Origin: Bradyrhizobium sp. CCBAU 53421
GTDB lineage: Bacteria > Pseudomonadota > Alphaproteobacteria > Rhizobiales > Xanthobacteraceae
Assembly: GCF_015291625.1 (NCBI RefSeq)
Contig: NZ_CP030047.1
Coordinates: forward strand, 1,736,001 to 1,800,000
Length of the DNA stretch: 64,000 nucleotides
Reading direction: 5' to 3'
Every line of letters begins with the position of its first letter. Positions within the stretch are counted from its first letter, which is position 1. The notes under the pieces were generated by a model. The model was given only the letters and a program-made list of their open reading frames with translations. It searched no databases and was not told the origin of the DNA. This document shows, piece after piece, positions 57,440-64,000 of the stretch. Position numbers and translations under genes: made by a program.

Positions 57440-59008
57440 ATGGCCCGTGATTCGCAAGCCGCGCTGATTGCCCTCAACCGGTTTGGATTTGGCGCCCGCG
57501 GCGGGGCGGCGGGCGACTTCATCAACGCGGCCTCCGATCCGCGCGGTTTCGTGTTGGCGGAGCTCGTGCGTCCGAACGGCGCGCTGCTCGAAGTGCCGGG
57601 CCTGCTTTCGACGCCGGAGCTCGGCAAGCAGGTGTTCGACTATCAGGCCGAGATCAAGCAGGCGCGCGACGCCGCGAAGGCCGCGCAGCAAGGCGCGAGC
57701 GAGACGCCGCCGCAATCGCCGGACGCAAAGCCGCAGCCACGGCGCAATCTGTCGCTGTCGACTGCCGCCAAGGAGATCGCCGGAAAGGATCCCGCGATGC
57801 AGCCGCAGGCCGCCGATGGCGCCAATGCGGCGATGGCACCGTCCGCGACGATGCAACAAACGGCTGCTCCGCCCAAACCGCCGGCGCAACCGCTCAACAT
57901 CATCCAGAAGACGTTCCGCGCCGAGGCACTGGCGCGGCTGCAGCGCGGCGTGGTCGCCGATTGCGGTTTCGTCGAGCGACTCGTGGTGTTCTGGTCCAAC
58001 CACTTCTGCATCTCCGCCAACAAGGGCGCGCTGGCGCGGATGTGGGCCGGCTCGTTCGAGCGCGAGGCGATCCGCCCGCACGTGCTCGGCCGCTTTGGCG
58101 ATATGTTGAAGGCCGTCGAGCAGCATCCGGCGATGCTGTTCTTCCTCGACAACCAGCAATCGCTTGGCCCGGAGTCACGCGCCGGCATCAACCGCAACCG
58201 CGGCCTCAACGAGAACCTCGCGCGCGAGATCATGGAGCTGCATACGCTCGGCGTCGGCGGCGGCTACACCCAGGACGACGTGACGTCGCTGGCGCGAATC
58301 ATCACCGGCTGGACCTTTGCCGGGCGCAAGGGTCAGTTAGGTGTGCCCGGCAGCTTCGTGTTCAACGCCAATGCGCATCAGCCCGGACCGCAGCAGGTGC
58401 TGGGCAAGAGCTATGCGCAGCCCGGTCTCGCGCAGGGCGAGGCGGTGCTGTCAGACATCGCGCGGCATCCCTCGACCGCGAAATTCATCGCGACCAAGTT
58501 CGCCCGCCATTTCGTTGCCGACGATCCGCCACCGGCATTGGTGGCGAAGCTGCAGGACACTTTCACCAAAACGGACGGCGATCTGAGGGCGCTGGCCACC
58601 GCGCTGGTTCAGTCGAACGAGGCGTGGCAGGCTCCGCTGACGAAGATGCGTTCGCCCTACGAGTTCCTGCTCGCTTCCGGCCGGCTGCTGGCGCGCAATC
58701 CCGAAGATCCGGGCCGCTATCTCAACGGCCTCAATTTGCTTGGCCAGCCGCTGTGGTCGCCGGCCGGGCCGAACGGCTTTCCGGATACGAGCGCGGCGTG
58801 GGCGGCACCCGAAGGCATCAAGCTCCGGCTCGACATCTCGGCGCAGCTCGCCTCGCAGCTCGCCGACAAGTTCGACCCGCGCGACCTGCTCGAGCTGGTT
58901 GCCGCCGATGCCGCCTCGCCGGAGACGCGGCGCACAATCGAGCGTGCGGAATCGCGGCAGCAGGCGCTGGCGCTGCTGTTGATGTCGCCGGAATTCCAGA
59001 GGAGATGA
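57440..59008 (+). CDS. DUF1800 family protein
   Basis: 522 residues. Starts ALIALNRFGFGARGGAAGDF, the DUF1800 opening. A Gln/Ala/Pro-rich insert (about 80-145) is followed by LVVFWSNHFCISANKGALAR, NRNRGLNENLAREIMELHTL, GVGGGYTQDDVTSLARIITG, and ATKFARHFVADDPPPALVAK. No signal peptide was evident at the start. Partner of the DUF1501 gene immediately downstream, a pairing kept across Proteobacteria. Biochemical role unknown. Confidence 0.92.
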   Translation: MARDSQAALIALNRFGFGARGGAAGDFINAASDPRGFVLAELVRPNGALLEVPGLLSTPELGKQVFDYQAEIKQARDAAKAAQQGASETPPQSPDAKPQPRRNLSLSTAAKEIAGKDPAMQPQAADGANAAMAPSATMQQTAAPPKPPAQPLNIIQKTFRAEALARLQRGVVADCGFVERLVVFWSNHFCISANKGALARMWAGSFEREAIRPHVLGRFGDMLKAVEQHPAMLFFLDNQQSLGPESRAGINRNRGLNENLAREIMELHTLGVGGGYTQDDVTSLARIITGWTFAGRKGQLGVPGSFVFNANAHQPGPQQVLGKSYAQPGLAQGEAVLSDIARHPSTAKFIATKFARHFVADDPPPALVAKLQDTFTKTDGDLRALATALVQSNEAWQAPLTKMRSPYEFLLASGRLLARNPEDPGRYLNGLNLLGQPLWSPAGPNGFPDTSAAWAAPEGIKLRLDISAQLASQLADKFDPRDLLELVAADAASPETRRTIERAESRQQALALLLMSPEFQRR

Positions 59009-59010
59009 CG

Positions 59011-60240
59011 ATGGAGTGCTCCGAGAGCTTGATATTGCAGGCGACGTCGCGGCGCGCGCTGCTGCTCGGCGGCGCCTCGTTTGCCGCCTGGGCCTATTTG
59101 CCGAAATTCGCGCGCGCGGCCGATGGCCGCGATCCGCGCTTCGTCACCATCATCCTGCGTGGCGCGCTCGATGGCCTCGCCACCGTGGCGCCGATTGGCG
59201 ACCCCGATTATGCGGGCCTGCACGGTACGATCGCGCTGAAGGCCGATGGGCCAAACGCGGCGGTGATGCTGGATCCGTTCTTCGGCCTGCATCCGGCGAT
59301 GCCGGAATTCGCGCGGATGTACCGCGCCAAGCAGGCCGCGGTGGTTCATGCGGTCGCGACCTCCTACCGCGATCGCTCGCATTTCGATGGCCAGGACGTG
59401 CTGGAGAGCGGCTTCCCCGGTCCCGGCCGCGTGCAATCCGGCTGGCTCAACCGCGCGCTCGAAGCCTTGCCGAAGGGCGAGCGGGTGACGAGCGCGCTCG
59501 CGGTCGGCCCGACCACGCCGCTGGTGCTGCGCGGCGCTGCGCCGACCGTGGGCTGGGCGCCGACCGCGCTGCCGCAGGCCGCCGACGACACCGCGATGCG
59601 GTTGCTCGATCTCTACCAGCATCGCGATCCCACGCTGGCAAGCGCGCTGACGCAAGGTTTGCAGCTCGAGAAGCAGGCGCAGGGCGATGAGATGAAGCCG
59701 AAGCCCGGCGGTGGTGGTGGCGGTGTAGCGGCGATGCGGCTGGTGGCGCGCGGCGCTGCCAAATTGATGGCGGCGGATGACGGGCCGCGGATCGGCGCGC
59801 TGGCCTTCGATGGCTGGGATACCCACGCCAACGAAGGCGGCCCGGTCGGCCGGCTCGCGCAGCTGCTCGGCGGGCTCGACGGCGCGCTGGCGGAATTCCA
59901 GAGCGCCTTAGGTGCGCGCTGGCACGACACCGTGATCGTGGTCGCCACCGAGTTCGGCCGCACTGCGCGCATCAACGGCACCGAGGGCACCGACCACGGC
60001 ACCGGCACCATCGCGCTGCTCGCCGGCGGTGCGGTCAATGGCGGCCGCATGATCACCGACTGGCCGGGCCTCAAGCCCGCCAATCTCTACCAGGCCCGCG
60101 ACCTCGCCCCGACCACCGATTTGCGCGCCGTGATCAAGGGCGTGCTGCACGACCAGTTCGGCCTCGGCGAGCGCGTGCTTGCCGATGCCGTGTTCCCGGA
60201 CAGCGGCCCGGTGAAGCCGATGAAGGGGCTGGTGGCTTGA
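59011..60240 (+). CDS. DUF1501 family protein, Tat-type signal
   Basis: 409 residues. ATG 59011 has GGAG 6 bases upstream; ATG 59005 overlapping the previous stop is also possible. The twin-arginine signal is TSRRALLLGGASFAAWAYLP. Sulfatase-like fold segments: VTIILRGALDGLATVAPIGD, DRSHFDGQDVLESG, FDGWDTHANEGGPVG, VIVVATEFGRTARINGTEGT and DHGTGTIALLAGGAV. These resemble alkaline-phosphatase metal sites. Translated together with DUF1800. Function unknown. Confidence 0.9.
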   Translation: MECSESLILQATSRRALLLGGASFAAWAYLPKFARAADGRDPRFVTIILRGALDGLATVAPIGDPDYAGLHGTIALKADGPNAAVMLDPFFGLHPAMPEFARMYRAKQAAVVHAVATSYRDRSHFDGQDVLESGFPGPGRVQSGWLNRALEALPKGERVTSALAVGPTTPLVLRGAAPTVGWAPTALPQAADDTAMRLLDLYQHRDPTLASALTQGLQLEKQAQGDEMKPKPGGGGGGVAAMRLVARGAAKLMAADDGPRIGALAFDGWDTHANEGGPVGRLAQLLGGLDGALAEFQSALGARWHDTVIVVATEFGRTARINGTEGTDHGTGTIALLAGGAVNGGRMITDWPGLKPANLYQARDLAPTTDLRAVIKGVLHDQFGLGERVLADAVFPDSGPVKPMKGLVA

Positions 60241-60245
60241 CTTCC

Positions 60246-60318
60246 TCAACCTCTCCCCGCTCTTTTGCGGGGCGAGGTCGGAAGCAACGCGTCGCGTTGC
60301 TTCCGGGTGAGGGGCAGG
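60246..60318. repeat. left module of the DUF559 element
   Basis: CCTCTCCCCGC, TCTTTT, GCGGGGCGAGGTCGG, then hairpin CGGAAGCAACGC-GTC-GCGTTGCTTCCG (60279-60305, 12-bp perfect stem) and GGGTGAGGGG. Ends a few bases before the ATG of the DUF559 frame. Same boxes as at 49.3 and 51.9-52.0 kb. Confidence 0.85.
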
Positions 60319-60321
60319 GCA

Positions 60322-60666
60322 ATGCGTGGCCGCAAGGAAGCGCCTATCCGACTCGCGAGGCGACTGCGCACCGATCAAACGGACGCGGAGACTGCGCTTT
60401 GAAATCGCGTCCGCAACCGTCAGATCGACGGCCACAAGTTCGCGCGCCAAGTGCCGATTGGAAGCTACATCTGCGACTTCGTCTGCCGCGAGAGACGGCT
60501 CGTGATCGAAGTGGATGGCGGTCAGCACGCGGACTCAGCCGCATACGCAGTCCGGGACCGGTACCTGGCCGGGGAAGGGTATCGCGTGCTTCGATTCTGG
60601 AATAACGATGTGCTCGGCAATATCGAGGGCGTGTTGATTGCAATTCAGGCTGAGTTGCGCGGATAG
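60322..60666 (+). pseudogene. DUF559 (Vsr-like) endonuclease gene with internal stop
   Basis: Translation from ATG 60322 gives a complete 114-codon DUF559 protein, interrupted once by TGA at 60400-60402 (codon 27) in TALxNRVRNRQIDGHKF, where family members have Trp (TGG). After it come RQVPIGSYICDFVCRERRLV and IEVDGGQHADSAAYAVRDRY, which carry the Asp and Glu-x-Asp metal ligands, and LRFWNNDVLGNIEGVL. The rest is intact, so the lesion is recent or the product is made by restart (GTG 60451). Sits directly between left and right repeat modules, 3 and 2 bases from them. Confidence 0.85.
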
Positions 60667-60667
60667 A

Positions 60668-60714
60668 GCCCCTCACCCCAACCCTCTCCCCGTGAAGAAC
60701 GGGGAGAGGGAGCT
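60668..60714. repeat. right module of the DUF559 element
   Basis: GCCCCTCACCCCAACCCTC, TCCCCGTGAAGAACGGGGAG, AGGGAGCTG. Starts right after the TAG of the DUF559 frame. Nearly identical to 49387-49437. Confidence 0.85.
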
Positions 60715-60731
60715 GAGAGAGCACCGCTCGT

Positions 60732-61673
60732 TCAGCCCTTCGTAATCCCGTCGATCTCCGCCATCTCCTCAGCACTCAGCTTCCAGCTGATCGCCTTTAC
60801 GTTCTGCTCGATCTGCTCGGGCCGCGTCGCGCCGGCGATGACGCTGGCGACTTGCGGGCGGGCGGCGAGCCAGGAGAAGGCGAGCTCGAGCATGGTGTGG
60901 CCGCGCTGCTGCGCGAAGGCCTGCAGCTTCTCGACGACGTCCTCGTTGCGCGGCGTGACGTAGCGATCCTTCAAGGCCGGCGCCTTGGCGAAGCGGGTGT
61001 CGGCGGGCGCAGCGGTGCCGCGCTGGTACTTGCCGGTCAGAAGACCGCTGGCGAGCGGGAAGAACGGCAAGAGGCCGAGATTGTATTGCTGCGCCGCCGG
61101 CAAAAGGTCCTTCTCGATGCCGCGCACCACGAGGCTGTATTCGTCCTGGCACGACACGAAGCGGTTCACGTTCAGCTCGCGCGCGACGTATTCCGCCTCC
61201 GCGATCCGCCATGCCGGGAAGTTGGAGTTGCCGATGTAGCGCACCTTGCCCTGGCGCACGAGATCGTCGAGCGCGCGCAGCGTCTCGTCGATCGGCGTCA
61301 GCGGATCGTAGTCGTGCTGCTGGTAGAGATCGATGTAGTCGGTCTTCAGGCGGGTGAGGCTCGCTTCGACCGCGGACATAATGTAGCGCCGCGAGGCGCC
61401 CTGTTTGGTGCCGTCGGTCGCCATCGGCTTGGAGAACTTGGTGGCGAGCACGATGTCCTTGCGGCGATCGCCCAGCACGGTGCCGAGCACGGTCTCCGAG
61501 CCACCCATGCCCGCATAGATGTCGGCGGTGTCGAACAGCGTGATGCCGAGATCGATCGCCTTGTGGATCACCTTGCGCGAGGTCTCCAGGTCGGTGCGCT
61601 GGCCGAAATTGTTGCAGCCGATGCCGACCGCCGACACGCGCAGGCCGGAGCCGCCGAGATTACGAATTTCCAT
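60732..61673 (-). CDS. Aldo/keto reductase
   Basis: 313-residue TIM-barrel NADPH-dependent oxidoreductase. Catalytic tetrad seen: Asp in LFDTADIYAG, Tyr of the same segment, Lys in VLATKFSKP, His in LYQQHDYD. C-terminal cofactor site SVIAGATRPEQIEQNVKAI. Subfamily like YajO/Tas-type reductases. Substrate unknown. Monocistronic. Confidence 0.93.
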   Translation of the reverse strand: MEIRNLGGSGLRVSAVGIGCNNFGQRTDLETSRKVIHKAIDLGITLFDTADIYAGMGGSETVLGTVLGDRRKDIVLATKFSKPMATDGTKQGASRRYIMSAVEASLTRLKTDYIDLYQQHDYDPLTPIDETLRALDDLVRQGKVRYIGNSNFPAWRIAEAEYVARELNVNRFVSCQDEYSLVVRGIEKDLLPAAQQYNLGLLPFFPLASGLLTGKYQRGTAAPADTRFAKAPALKDRYVTPRNEDVVEKLQAFAQQRGHTMLELAFSWLAARPQVASVIAGATRPEQIEQNVKAISWKLSAEEMAEIDGITKG

Positions 61674-61791
61674 GAGACGATCCTGTGGGATAGGCGAGGG
61701 ATGCCGTGCATTGTGACAATCGCGCCGAGGGGCGGCAAGGTGCCGCCCTACCGCCGGTCAGCATGGCACCTATCACGCACCGCAATGTCAC

Positions 61792-61836
61792 AAAAAAAGC
61801 GGTCCCGGTCAGACGCGGCGACTGACGGGGACCGCT
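61792..61836 (-). terminator. strong Rho-independent terminator (minus strand)
   Basis: Read on minus: AGCGGTCCCCGTCAG, a 9-base loop, CTGACCGGGACCGCT (one mismatch), then TTTTTT. It lies 114 bases beyond the stop of the GNAT gene at 61950, so it ends a long 3' leader or a small RNA between 61837 and 61949. Confidence 0.85.
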
Positions 61837-61949
61837 CGGGGCGAAGATCTGAGACGGGGGGCCTGATCTTACGCGAGCGGAAGCCTAGCCGGGGTTTGTA
61901 ACGCGCCGGTGACATCTCCGCGCCATCCACAGGCCGCCCGCAGGCGCGC

Positions 61950-62411
61950 TCAGAGAATCTTGCGATAGATCACGAAGCCTGGTTTGTCCGCGACCTTGTC
62001 ATAAAGCTGCATCGCGGTGTGGTTGGTCTCATGCGTCTGCCAGTAGACGCGCGGCGATCCGACGAGCTTCGCCTGCGCGTAGACGCCGTTGATCAAGGCG
62101 CGGCCGACGCCCTTGCCGCGCGCGGCTTCGCTGGTGAACAGATCCTGCAAATAGCAGGTTGGGGCAATCGCCGTGGTCGAGCGGTGAAACAGATAGTGCG
62201 TCAGCCCGAGCAGCGTGCCGCCGGCATCGGCGACCAGCGCATGCACCGGCTCGTAGGCGTCGAAGAAGCGCTGCCAGGTCATCGCGGTGATCTCGGGTGC
62301 GAGCGCGGTCGGTCCGGACCGTTCATAGAAGGCGTTGTAGCCGTCCCACAGCGGAAGCCATTGGGCGTAGTCGTCGCGCGTGATGAAGCGGATGGTGACG
62401 TCGTCGGACAT
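61950..62411 (-). CDS. GNAT N-acetyltransferase
   Basis: 153 residues from ATG 62411 (MSDDVTIRFITRDDYAQWLP); the frame is open to 62537 through a repeat. Motif A: CYLQDLFTSEAARGKGVGRA, acetyl-CoA loop ARGKGVGRA, then HETNHTAMQLYDKVADKPGF. Similar to small GNATs acting on amines or peptides. Possibly followed by a long 3' untranslated segment. Confidence 0.9.
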   Translation of the reverse strand: MSDDVTIRFITRDDYAQWLPLWDGYNAFYERSGPTALAPEITAMTWQRFFDAYEPVHALVADAGGTLLGLTHYLFHRSTTAIAPTCYLQDLFTSEAARGKGVGRALINGVYAQAKLVGSPRVYWQTHETNHTAMQLYDKVADKPGFVIYRKIL

Positions 62412-62458
62412 GAATGATCCCGCGTTGCACGATGCGCACGCATCGCTTGCCACGTTGT

Positions 62459-62512
62459 AGAGCATGATCCGGAAAAGTGCGAAGCGGTTTTCCGAAAAGA
62501 TCATGCTCAAAC
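62459..62512. repeat. dispersed palindromic repeat
   Basis: GAGCATGATCCGGAAAAGTG, CGAAGCG, GTTTTCCGAAAAGATCATGCTC (imperfect inverted repeat, arms about 17 bases). Motif known from many Rhizobiales genomes as an intergenic repeat. Lies in the 5' region of the GNAT gene. Confidence 0.75.
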
Positions 62513-62556
62513 AGCTATCGCGGCCGTACGGGATCAATTGTGGATGAACTCGCGCC

Positions 62557-63372
62557 TCACTCGGCGGCGCGCATCAGCCGCGCCAGATGGCGCTCGCGCC
62601 CGGCGCGCTGTGCCCGATATTCGTCGGCCTTCGCCGGATCGTCGGTGTGCCGCACGAGGTCGGTCACCGGCGTATAGCTCAGCATGCGGCCGCCGTCGGG
62701 CAGCGCCGTGCAGCTGAAGCGCAGCACCTGGCCGTCGGCGAGATTGAGGTTGATCGGCGTGGAATCGCCGGATCGCATCATCGCGATGCGTTCGGCGATG
62801 AACGCGCTCAGCTCCTCTTCCGGCAATTCGTAGGCCCCGGTGTCGCGGCCGTGATACATCAGCGCGACGAACGGCGGCTTGCTGTCGGCCTGTGCGTCTG
62901 ACAGCGCGAAATATTCGCGGAAGGCGCGGTTGATGAATTCGGCCCGGGTGTCGGCATCGAGCAGCACGATGCCGATATCGACCTGGTCGAGCGCGGCGGC
63001 GAGCCGCTCCGAGGTGGCGTGATGCTGCTGGTCCGCGGCAAAGGCGTCGATCCATTTCTGCCGCAGCATTCCGGTGATCAGGGCGGTGCCGGCCGCAGTC
63101 GCGGCCAGCATCAGCATCCGCGCGACGTCGGCGGTGCCGTAACCGGGCAGCGCGCGATGGTCGAGGAAGAACAGCGCCGAGGCGACCACCGCGATCGCGG
63201 CCGAGATCAGCCCGGAGGTGATGCCGCTGATCGAGCTGGCGAGCGCCACGATGCAGACGAACAGCGGCGCGGGATTGGGAACGGGGACAACGAGGCGATC
63301 GATCAGGAAGGCGGCGAGCGCCGTGATCGCCGTCAGGACCGGACCTGAAATTGCACGCCAATCGAACCGCAT
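62557..63372 (-). CDS. Membrane PAS-domain protein
   Basis: 271 residues from ATG 63372 (MRFDWRAISG). Four membrane helices in about 1-125 (LTAITALAAFLIDRLVV, LFVCIVALASSISGITSGLI, AAIAVVASALFFLDHRAL, MLMLAATAAGTALITGML), resembling the DUF4118/KdpD-type membrane unit. A PAS domain follows (LAAALDQVDIGIVLLDADTR, FINRAFREYFALSD). There is no kinase, GGDEF or methyl-accepting domain, so it may be a sensor that signals through a partner. ATG at 63432 also possible. Confidence 0.8.
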   Translation of the reverse strand: MRFDWRAISGPVLTAITALAAFLIDRLVVPVPNPAPLFVCIVALASSISGITSGLISAAIAVVASALFFLDHRALPGYGTADVARMLMLAATAAGTALITGMLRQKWIDAFAADQQHHATSERLAAALDQVDIGIVLLDADTRAEFINRAFREYFALSDAQADSKPPFVALMYHGRDTGAYELPEEELSAFIAERIAMMRSGDSTPINLNLADGQVLRFSCTALPDGGRMLSYTPVTDLVRHTDDPAKADEYRAQRAGRERHLARLMRAAE

Positions 63373-63574
63373 GCGCGTTCTCGCTATCTGTCGAACGAAC
63401 GATAAAGCGGTAGTTTGACGACAGAGCCGCAACGGCGCCGGGATTTCCGGCCCGACCGTTAAGCGCGCCTTGCGCAGGCCGAACCAGCTTTCGCTGCTTT
63501 CAAATCAAATGGTATGCATGGACCCGGTTCCGGGCCTGCGGGTTACCGCGGGCCGTGCTTGCAAGAGGATATCG

Positions 63575-63928
63575 ATGCCCGCCATTTCGCCTTCGCTGCT
63601 GCCCATCCTGATGCTGTTCGCCTCGAACGTCTTCATGACCTTCGCCTGGTACGGCCATCTCAAGTTCAAGGACCATTCGCTCCCCATCGTCATCATGGTG
63701 AGCTGGGGTATCGCCTTCTTCGAATATTGGCTGGCGGTGCCGGCCAATCGCTGGGGCAGCGAGGTCTACAGCGCGGCGCAGCTCAAGACCATGCAGGAGG
63801 TGATCACGCTGGTCGTGTTCGCCGGCTTCTCGGTGTTGTACCTGAAGGAGCCGCTGGGCTGGAATCACGCGCTCGGATTTGCCTTCATCGCCGCCGGCGC
63901 GTTCTTCATCTTCCACAAATGGAGCTAG
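63575..63928 (+). CDS. DUF486 (DMT-like) membrane protein
   Basis: 117 residues, four helices: PILMLFASNVFMTFAWYGHL, PIVIMVSWGIAFFEYWLAVP, VITLVVFAGFSVLYLKEPLG and LGFAFIAAGAFFIFHKWS. AAGAGGAT lies 5-12 bases before the ATG. Conserved single-gene family related to small drug/metabolite transporters; substrate unknown. Gap to the PAS gene is a short divergent promoter region. Confidence 0.9.
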   Translation: MPAISPSLLPILMLFASNVFMTFAWYGHLKFKDHSLPIVIMVSWGIAFFEYWLAVPANRWGSEVYSAAQLKTMQEVITLVVFAGFSVLYLKEPLGWNHALGFAFIAAGAFFIFHKWS

Positions 63929-63938
63929 CCGAAACGCT

Positions 63939-64000
63939 TTAGCGCTGCGGCGCCTGCTTGGCGGCAGGCGTCGTGACGTGCGCCGGGTGCGCGCGGTCCT
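63939..64000 (-). CDS. 3' end of a gene cut by the window
   Basis: A minus-strand frame ending with TAA at 63939 reads ...DRAHPAHVTTPAAKQAPQR, a typical Ala/Pro/Gln-rich tail of a periplasmic or cytoplasmic protein. The body lies outside the window, so this is tentative. Confidence 0.4.
   Translation of the reverse strand, partial: DRAHPAHVTTPAAKQAPQR

Noticed and set aside
60400..60402. TGA as selenocysteine codon
   Set aside because: DUF559 proteins have Trp at this position, the residue is not a redox site and no SECIS-like hairpin follows immediately.

Overview
The window reads as the chromosome of a Bradyrhizobium-like alphaproteobacterium (Rhizobiales, Nitrobacteraceae). Evidence: GC-rich genes with strong third-position G/C, paired phasins, an orphan ParA, a UvrB with long tails, a tRNA-His of the alphaproteobacterial type (no G-1, A73, G1:U72), and many dispersed GC-rich palindromic repeats. 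This is inferred from gene content; no database search was run.

Layout. 1-8.8 kb is a mosaic: an MFS transporter, a gmd-fcl pair for GDP-L-fucose, about 1.4 kb of gene-poor DNA of more even base composition, a glmS/nodM-type gene, a decayed IS630 transposase and an unknown truncated ORF. This ORF runs directly into the broken 3' end of a TTC38-like TPR gene, which marks a recombination junction near 8.8 kb. 8.8-21 kb is ordinary core: a PotGHI-type polyamine ABC operon (no binding protein seen), a sugar ABC operon without its ATPase, an AsmA protein, succinyl-CoA:3-ketoacid CoA-transferase A/B and a GNAT. An IS5-type element at 21.1-22.3 kb sits inside a REP palindrome. 22.5-29 kb holds a GlxA-type regulator with tautomerase and nitrilase genes, a secreted VWA protein, a cNMP-binding protein and a metallophosphoesterase. 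29-37 kb has a 1350-residue PAS histidine kinase, two phasins, tRNA-His, small envelope proteins and ParA. 37-45.6 kb is rich in small proteins (MaoC pair, single-helix peptides, an outer-membrane-like protein, two NTF2-like proteins). 45.6-64 kb carries uvrB, an LysR/flavin monooxygenase pair, a SCO/Tat-MBL operon, GST, enoyl-CoA hydratase with divergent TetR, HAD phosphatase, a DUF1800/DUF1501 pair, an aldo/keto reductase, GNAT, a membrane PAS protein and a DUF486 protein.

The most interesting structure is a family of modular GC-rich repeats. One element (about 60246-60714) encloses a DUF559 (Vsr-like) nuclease gene wall to wall between a left and a right repeat module. The same two modules occur without the gene at 49276-49437, and left modules occur as an inverted pair at 51931-52070. 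The left module contains a hairpin whose two arms differ in sequence from copy to copy while pairing stays perfect. This looks like a REP/RAYT-style arrangement with a different type of nuclease. The DUF559 copy here is broken by one TGG-to-TGA stop. Smaller points of interest are PhaR-like sites before both phasin genes, a helically phased repeat upstream of the VWA gene, a triple palindromic repeat at 44.05 kb and a symmetrical site before parA.
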